Positions 6,172 through 10,420 of a DNA stretch of 10,420 bases are shown here, piece by piece. A program made the position numbers and the translations under genes. The DNA comes from Clostridia bacterium. GTDB taxonomy: Bacteria; Bacillota; Clostridia; Christensenellales; Aristaeellaceae. The notes under the pieces were generated by a model. That model had not been told where the DNA came from. It did not search any database and saw nothing but the letters and a program-made list of their open reading frames with translations. Location: the NCBI GenBank assembly GCA_024404275.1, contig JAKSQG010000050.1:1-10420 (forward strand). Direction: 5' to 3'. Numbering within the stretch: the stretch's first letter is position 1; each line of letters opens with the position of its first letter.

Positions 6172-8049
6172 TTAGTCGAAGACGACCAGAGTGTTCTGAT
6201 AGTACAGGTTGCCTTCGGCATCCTTGGTGAACTGAGCGAAGCACTCGTCCCAGATCATGTAGGCTTCAGAGGGCAGATAAGCATGAACCTTGCCCATGAC
6301 CTCCACGCAGCGCAGCATGGGAACGCCGGTCTTGGTGGGGAACACATAGTTGCGGAAGTTGCCGGTCACGAAGGAGCAGACGGCGTTGTCGTTCATGTAG
6401 GTGAAGTCTTCCCACTGCTTGACGGTGTTGTAGCGGTTGGTCCAGTAGGTCACAACGCCCTTACCGTCGGAGAAGCCGGCGCTGTCGCCGCCGAAGCCGG
6501 CAGCCTTGAAGTAAGGATCGCCGCAGCCGATGCAAACCATCAGAGCAACATTGTCGGTTTCAACATAGTTGTTGGGAGTGGCCAGAGCGGACACAGGAGC
6601 GCAGGCAGCGAAGATGTCGGGGCAGTAGCCGGCCATGGCGTGAGACATGGCACCGCCGGAGGACTGACCGGTGGCATACACACGGCCGGTATCGATGTTG
6701 TAGTTCTCGCACATCCAGGCGTACAGGTCGCGGATGAACAGCTTATCATCGGGGGTGCCTTCGGTGGCAGCGCCGGTGTTCCACATGCAGCGGAACAGCT
6801 CGTTGGTGGTGATGTCAGAAACGTTGCGGATGCTCAGGGTGTGAGAACCGGTGGGGCAAACCAGGATGACGCCGCGGTCTTCAGCAACCTTGATCCAGCC
6901 GGTACGGCCGGCAATTTCGTTACCGGTACCGCCGGCGCCATGGAAGTCAAACACCATGGGAGCGGGCACATCGGGGTTGACGGTGGAGGGCACATACACG
7001 AACCACTCGCGCTTGTACATATCGCTCTTGTTCTCGGTGTCGTAGCCGCCCCAGACCATGCCTTCGAACTTCTGGAAGCCAACTTCGTAGATATCGGCGT
7101 TGGTGCGCAGGCTGCCGTTGCCGGTGCCGGGATACTGCATGTACTTGCACAGGAAGTCGTTGTAGATGTGGTCGATGGTCTCGGCCTCATAGTACTTCTC
7201 GGTAGCAGCGGTGCTGTAATACACGCGGTTGATGGGCTCGTAGTCCATGGCTTCCTTGGTGGTGTAGAAGCCCTCGAAGTACACTTCGTCGGCGTAAGCG
7301 CAGCTGTAAGCCACATCTTCGACGTTGTCAGCCTTCTTCCAGTAGTCGATGACCTTCTGGACGGCTTCGGTCTTTTCGGTAGCGGTGATGAACATGGGCA
7401 TGGAGACTTCGCTCATCATGACGCCGTCTTCCTTGGAAGGGGTGGTAGCGCGGGAGGCCAGATATTCATCATCAATGCCGGTGATACCGATGCAGGCAGC
7501 GCAGGCCCACTGCAGGGGTTTGGACATGGAATGCTTCATCAGCACGTCGGCGGCATCGCCGTAACCGACAGCATAGAAGTTAGAGGAGAAGGAAACGAAG
7601 AAGGGACGGTAGGACACGTCGTCGCGCAGAGCGGCGAGGTATTCCACTTCGGACTCGATGTCGCCCCACTGCTGGTCAACGGGCTCAGCCAGAACAGCAT
7701 GGAACACATACTTGTCGGCGGCGTCCTTCCAGCCGGACTCAACGAAGAAGCCCCAGGTATTCACGCCGGAAGGAACGGTGATGAACACGGTGGGCTGGTT
7801 GTAAACGGTGCCCTCGGGAATGTAGAACTTGGCAGTACGGGTCACGTTCTCATTCACATAGCAGTCGAAGTTGTAGTAGCCGTGCAGGACCTGTCCATAG
7901 TAGTCTTCGTAGTTGATGAACATGTCCTCGGCATCGGGGAGTTCCTGGGCTTCCACAGCCAGATACTCGGGCGCATTCATGTCAGCCATGGCGACAGAAG
8001 CGGTGAATACCAGCAGAAGAGCCAGCAGGAGGAGAGCCAGTTTCTTCAT
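6172..8049 (-). CDS. Secreted two-domain esterase, CE1/PHB-depolymerase-like, with an inactive-looking first domain
   Basis: A 625-aa exported alpha/beta-hydrolase. The signal peptide is residues 1-22 (cleavage after AMA). The C-terminal domain (about 345-605) has the esterase landmarks: the oxyanion-hole segment HGAGG at 370-374, the nucleophile elbow GQSSGG at 461-466 with Ser463, an Asp511 candidate in GCGDPYF, and His589 in GKVHAYLP. These match the PHB depolymerase/feruloyl-esterase group, whose members cleave acyl esters on polysaccharides or polyesters. An N-terminal domain (about 71-245) aligns segment by segment with the active one, but VPSGV replaces HGAGG and GYGDA replaces the GQSSG elbow, so the catalytic serine is Gly164. 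The ATG at 8049 is preceded by GAGGAAGG. It is the first gene of its transcript, about 60 bases from a likely promoter. The substrate is not identifiable; a plant cell-wall acyl or feruloyl ester is one option. Confidence 0.82.
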   Translation of the reverse strand: MKKLALLLLALLLVFTASVAMADMNAPEYLAVEAQELPDAEDMFINYEDYYGQVLHGYYNFDCYVNENVTRTAKFYIPEGTVYNQPTVFITVPSGVNTWGFFVESGWKDAADKYVFHAVLAEPVDQQWGDIESEVEYLAALRDDVSYRPFFVSFSSNFYAVGYGDAADVLMKHSMSKPLQWACAACIGITGIDDEYLASRATTPSKEDGVMMSEVSMPMFITATEKTEAVQKVIDYWKKADNVEDVAYSCAYADEVYFEGFYTTKEAMDYEPINRVYYSTAATEKYYEAETIDHIYNDFLCKYMQYPGTGNGSLRTNADIYEVGFQKFEGMVWGGYDTENKSDMYKREWFVYVPSTVNPDVPAPMVFDFHGAGGTGNEIAGRTGWIKVAEDRGVILVCPTGSHTLSIRNVSDITTNELFRCMWNTGAATEGTPDDKLFIRDLYAWMCENYNIDTGRVYATGQSSGGAMSHAMAGYCPDIFAACAPVSALATPNNYVETDNVALMVCIGCGDPYFKAAGFGGDSAGFSDGKGVVTYWTNRYNTVKQWEDFTYMNDNAVCSFVTGNFRNYVFPTKTGVPMLRCVEVMGKVHAYLPSEAYMIWDECFAQFTKDAEGNLYYQNTLVVFD

Positions 8050-8114
8050 AGAGAGATACCTTCCTCTTTGCTGTATTTGCGGACGGAGTTGCCCGGCCGC
8101 ATGTTTGTGTAAAA

Positions 8115-8144
8115 ATTATATCGGTTTTCGACCTTACATGCCAG
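8115..8144 (-). promoter_or_regulatory. Likely promoter of the esterase operon
   Basis: On the minus strand, a perfect TATAAT (8120-8115) is preceded at 18 bases by CTGGCA (8144-8139), a 4-of-6 match to the -35 consensus. The predicted start is about 60 bases before the ATG at 8049. The leader contains a small GC-rich hairpin (GCGG-CGG paired with CCG-CCGC). A weak -35 beside a perfect -10 suggests activator control, which is inference. Confidence 0.55.
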
Positions 8145-8177
8145 TATACATATCATGACCTATTTCAAAATATTTCC

Positions 8178-8220
8178 TGAAACATTTCTAAATGCGTTAT
8201 AAAAAGCATCAGACGTTTCA
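8178..8220. repeat. Imperfect inverted repeat upstream of the esterase promoter
   Basis: TGAAAC (8178-8183) pairs with GTTTCA (8215-8220), TCT with AGA and ATGC with GCAT around an A/T-rich centre, giving 13 paired positions with small interruptions. It is upstream of the promoter and downstream of the previous terminator, a typical place for an activator site. Protein binding is unproven, and it could be chance in A/T-rich DNA. Confidence 0.35.
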
Positions 8221-8235
8221 TTTTCTTTCATTTTT

Positions 8236-8267
8236 GCAACAAAAAAGCCCGTCCGACCGGACGGGCT
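8236..8267 (-). terminator. Intrinsic terminator after the 607-aa flavoprotein gene
   Basis: On the minus strand, AGCCCGTCCG (8267-8258) and CGGACGGGCT (8255-8246) are perfect complements, followed by TTTTTGTTG. It lies about 20 bases after the stop codon and separates this operon from the esterase promoter. Confidence 0.9.
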
Positions 8268-8287
8268 AAAGCACGTTTGGATACGAA

Positions 8288-10111
8288 TCAGAACACTTCA
8301 AAATTGAACAGGTGCGCCACGGAGCTGCCGTAATCGTTGACCTTGGTCTCACTGAACCAGGTGGTGAGCGGGATAAAGCGGATCGCCTGTGCCTCGACGT
8401 TCAGTTCCTTTTTGATGAAACGCTGATGGTTTTCCGCATCTTCAAACACGGTCAACCATGCACCGTCGGCACCCTGGGCTTCAATCCTGTAGTGCTTGAT
8501 GAGGCACTTGGGGAAGCCAAAGGTGGTGTTGTTGTAGCTGGCGGCATAGAACATGACGGAGGTGGTGTTCAGACCGTCGGGGTTGCCGTCGATGAACTCA
8601 CGGTTCAGGTCGCTGTCCAGCACCAGACGGAAGCCGTTCACCTTTTTGACACCGTCAAAGGTGTAGGTGATGGGCTTCTCGGTCTTGCCGAAGTAGCCGT
8701 TATCCTTGCCCCAGATGCGGCGATCCACACCGTTGATGAGGTCGGAGCAGTCACCGTAGCCGCAGGTCAGGGACGCCTCAAGGCTCAGCGGCGCGATGGG
8801 ACGCTTGAAGCCAGGCAGGAAGCAGTCATCTTCCATCAGGGCATTCTGAATATCGGTGATCAGCTTTTCCCCCGCTTCCCGCGGCAGCATGCCTTTTTTG
8901 ACCGCCAAAGCAGCACCGGTGCCCACCGCCTGACCGATGGTACCGATGGTGCCCATCACGCGGGAGGAGCTGAAGGCGATGTGGGAGGCGGAAATGTTGC
9001 GTCCCGCGCACATCAGGTTATCGATGTTGACGGAATACAGGCTGCGCCACGGAATGGGATAGGGCTCGGACAGGCGGCGCTTCTGCAAGTGACCGCCGTT
9101 GTTTTTGGTGCCGTCCATCCAGAAGCCGCCCGGCAGGTGATTATCGATCTGCCAGCCGCCGTAGGCGACGGTATCGGCAAAAGGAGTGCAGTTTTCCACA
9201 TCGTGCTGGGTCAGCACATAGTCGCCCACATAGCGGCGGCTTTCGCGCTTGCCGGGCAGGAAGCCGACCCATTCGAGATCCCAATTGTCGGCACCGTGAT
9301 CGCCGTGGTTTTTGATATGATCCCACACGCCGAAGGCGATTTTGAGCAGTTCATCCTTGACCGTTTCGGTGTCGTGGATGCTGTCCACCATGCCGCCCAG
9401 CTCCACCCAGTAGAAGTTGGTATTCATGGCGTACAGATCGTGCGGCTTGTTCTTCATGGCGTCATCATCGGGGAAGGAATACGCCCAAGCCGGCGGCGTG
9501 TAGGTGATCTTATGGTCGGTCTCGCGGCATTGGATGAGCACACTCATGCCCATGGTATGGTTATCTGCGACATCCAGACCGAATTCTTCATTATATTCGC
9601 TCTTGGCTTCACGACCCACACGGTATTCCGCGCCGCACAGCTCCGCCAGGATGGAATCGCCCGAGGCGTCGACAAAGATATCCGCCTCGACCGTCTGCCA
9701 GGTATAGGTGGTCAGCTGGAAGCCCTTGACCCACTTGATATGACCGTTTTCGGTGCCGGCATCGCAGCAGGCGCAGTTGAGCAGCAGCTCGATATTCTCT
9801 TCAAAACGCACCTTTTCGTACAGAAGAGCATCCCACGTGGTGTAGTTGCGGCGGGGGTTGCGGTACATGTTCTCCAGCTGGATCTCTTCCATGATGCCTG
9901 TTTCCTGAAGATCGCGCACACGGGTGCCGGCGCCGGAGATCCACATACGGATCTCGCTGCTGGCGTTGCCGCCCAGCACGGGACGATCCTGCATCAGGAC
10001 GACCTTGGCGCCGTGACGCGCTGCGGCGATGGCGGTGAACATGCCGCCGATGCCGCCGCCCACCACACAGATATCCGCCTTGCGGCTGACCGTTTTAAGC
10101 ATTTCGGACAT
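8288..10111 (-). CDS. FAD-dependent oxidoreductase, FAD_oxidored family, 607 aa with C-terminal beta-domain
   Basis: A predicted cytoplasmic flavoprotein. The FAD-binding fold has CVVGGGIGGMFTAIAAARHG at about 15-34 and then VLGGNASSEIRMWISG at 45-60, a characteristic stretch of one FAD_oxidored subgroup. VDASGDSILAELCGAEYRVGR at 147-167, GKRESRRYVGDYVLTQ near 287-302 and NLMCAGRNISASHIAF at 365-380, with GQAVGTGAALAVKKG after it, complete the family signature. Residues from about 455 to 607 look like a separate beta-sandwich of the F5/8 type C (galactose-binding) kind: an ITYTFDGVKKVNGFRLVLD strand region and a conserved-looking end in FNFEVF. There is no signal peptide. The ATG at 10111 has AGGAGGT seven bases upstream and lies 18 bases after the phosphodiesterase-like gene. 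It is distantly related to the 432-aa flavoprotein in the same window. The substrate is unknown. Confidence 0.87.
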   Translation of the reverse strand: MSEMLKTVSRKADICVVGGGIGGMFTAIAAARHGAKVVLMQDRPVLGGNASSEIRMWISGAGTRVRDLQETGIMEEIQLENMYRNPRRNYTTWDALLYEKVRFEENIELLLNCACCDAGTENGHIKWVKGFQLTTYTWQTVEADIFVDASGDSILAELCGAEYRVGREAKSEYNEEFGLDVADNHTMGMSVLIQCRETDHKITYTPPAWAYSFPDDDAMKNKPHDLYAMNTNFYWVELGGMVDSIHDTETVKDELLKIAFGVWDHIKNHGDHGADNWDLEWVGFLPGKRESRRYVGDYVLTQHDVENCTPFADTVAYGGWQIDNHLPGGFWMDGTKNNGGHLQKRRLSEPYPIPWRSLYSVNIDNLMCAGRNISASHIAFSSSRVMGTIGTIGQAVGTGAALAVKKGMLPREAGEKLITDIQNALMEDDCFLPGFKRPIAPLSLEASLTCGYGDCSDLINGVDRRIWGKDNGYFGKTEKPITYTFDGVKKVNGFRLVLDSDLNREFIDGNPDGLNTTSVMFYAASYNNTTFGFPKCLIKHYRIEAQGADGAWLTVFEDAENHQRFIKKELNVEAQAIRFIPLTTWFSETKVNDYGSSVAHLFNFEVF

Positions 10112-10129
10112 TGGAATTACCTCCTGTAT

Positions 10130-10420
10130 TTATAAAAGTTCAGTATGCATGCAATTGGTCGGAATATAATCAAGACCCATTTCCATCATGGTCTGGACGG
10201 CTTCCACGCTGTCCCCCGCCCGCAGGCAGACCTTGAGACCGTGTTCATGGGCGAGAGCGATCTTTTCCACGGGGCGGCTGCTCCAATCGGGAATGTTCCA
10301 GCTGAGACCCGCGTTGCCCAGTGCCGCCAGCTCGGAAAGGCGTTCCTCCTTGGCAAAGATCCAGTGCACAAAGGCTTTGGGAGCCAGACGGCGGCTTTCG
10401 ATCAGCCAGTCGAGCTTGGA
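10130..10420 (-). CDS. Glycerophosphodiester phosphodiesterase-like protein, 3' end only (97 codons)
   Basis: Only the C-terminal 97 residues are visible; the 5' end lies beyond position 10420. The frame runs open to the window edge, so the GTG at 10369 is an internal Val and not a start. The visible part reads from SKLDWLIESRRLAPKAFVHW through LSWNIPDWSSRPVEKI, then HGLKVCLRAGDSVEAVQTMM and MGLDYIPTN at the end. This is the alpha/beta pattern and terminal DYI-TN strand of GDPD TIM-barrels, which hydrolyse glycerophosphodiesters to glycerol-3-phosphate and an alcohol. The catalytic residues are outside the window. It precedes the 607-aa flavoprotein by 18 bases and is surely co-transcribed with it, which suggests a shared pathway. 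The family call rests on the tail alone. Confidence 0.6.
   Translation of the reverse strand, partial: SKLDWLIESRRLAPKAFVHWIFAKEERLSELAALGNAGLSWNIPDWSSRPVEKIALAHEHGLKVCLRAGDSVEAVQTMMEMGLDYIPTNCMHTELL

Noticed and set aside
6018..6221. N-terminal extension of the small secreted protein to position 6221
   Set aside because: The extension overlaps the esterase C-terminus and three hairpins and would bury the signal peptide; the ATG at 6017 has a good ribosome binding site.
5851..8112. 753-codon open frame on the plus strand opposite the esterase
   Set aside because: It is in exact codon register with the esterase gene, has low-complexity V/G/H-rich content, no ribosome binding site and no family resemblance. 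It results from avoidance of TTA, CTA and TCA codons in the real gene.
8312..10135. 607-codon open frame on the plus strand opposite the large flavoprotein
   Set aside because: Codon-aligned mirror of a clear FAD_oxidored gene, with the same cause as above.
10130..10369. A complete 79-aa gene starting with GTG at 10369
   Set aside because: The frame stays open to the window edge with GDPD-like sequence upstream, so this is the end of a larger gene.
1..10420. CRISPR array, tRNA, rRNA, IS element or phage genes
   Set aside because: No regularly spaced repeats, cloverleaf-like sequence, transposase or integrase motifs were seen on either strand.

Overview
The window reads as a chromosomal accessory or catabolic locus of a Gram-positive anaerobe, most likely a gut or rumen-type member of the Clostridia. 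The basis is indirect: strong AGGAGG-type ribosome binding sites, sigma-A-like promoters, intrinsic terminators with U-tracts, a YteP/YtcP/YtcQ-like (Lpl-like) sugar transporter without its own ATPase, and several short secretion signals of the MKK-LLLL-AxA type. No rRNA, tRNA, CRISPR array, IS element or phage gene was seen. All eight genes are on the minus strand, so transcription runs from the right end to the left end.

In transcription order: (1) the 3' end of a glycerophosphodiester phosphodiesterase-like gene (10420-10130), followed 18 bases later by a 607-aa FAD-dependent oxidoreductase (10111-8288), with a strong terminator at 8267-8236. (2) A promoter near 8144-8115, a 625-aa secreted esterase of the CE1/PHB-depolymerase type (8049-6172), a 154-base gap with three successive RNA hairpins, a 201-aa secreted Cys/His-rich protein (6017-5412), and a terminator at 5394-5364. 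(3) A promoter at 5357-5328, a single-gene unit encoding a 432-aa FAD-dependent oxidoreductase (5279-3981), and a terminator at 3960-3922. (4) A near-consensus promoter at 3876-3848, two ABC permeases (3797-2820 and 2803-1865), the solute-binding protein (1806-307), a 3'-UTR hairpin and a terminator at 212-163. Positions 1-160 are non-coding as far as can be seen, with small inverted repeats.

A plausible joint role, which is inference, is use of an esterified or phosphodiester-linked glycan or glycoside. A secreted esterase would release acyl groups, the transporter would import the product, and the two cytoplasmic flavoproteins and the phosphodiesterase-like protein would process it. The substrate cannot be read from sequence. 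The most noteworthy points are the esterase's second, catalytically dead-looking hydrolase domain, the hairpin-rich gap between the two secreted-protein genes, the pair of distantly related FAD_oxidored proteins with their separate transcription, and near-total avoidance of TTA, CTA and TCA codons, which creates very long spurious mirror ORFs on the plus strand.
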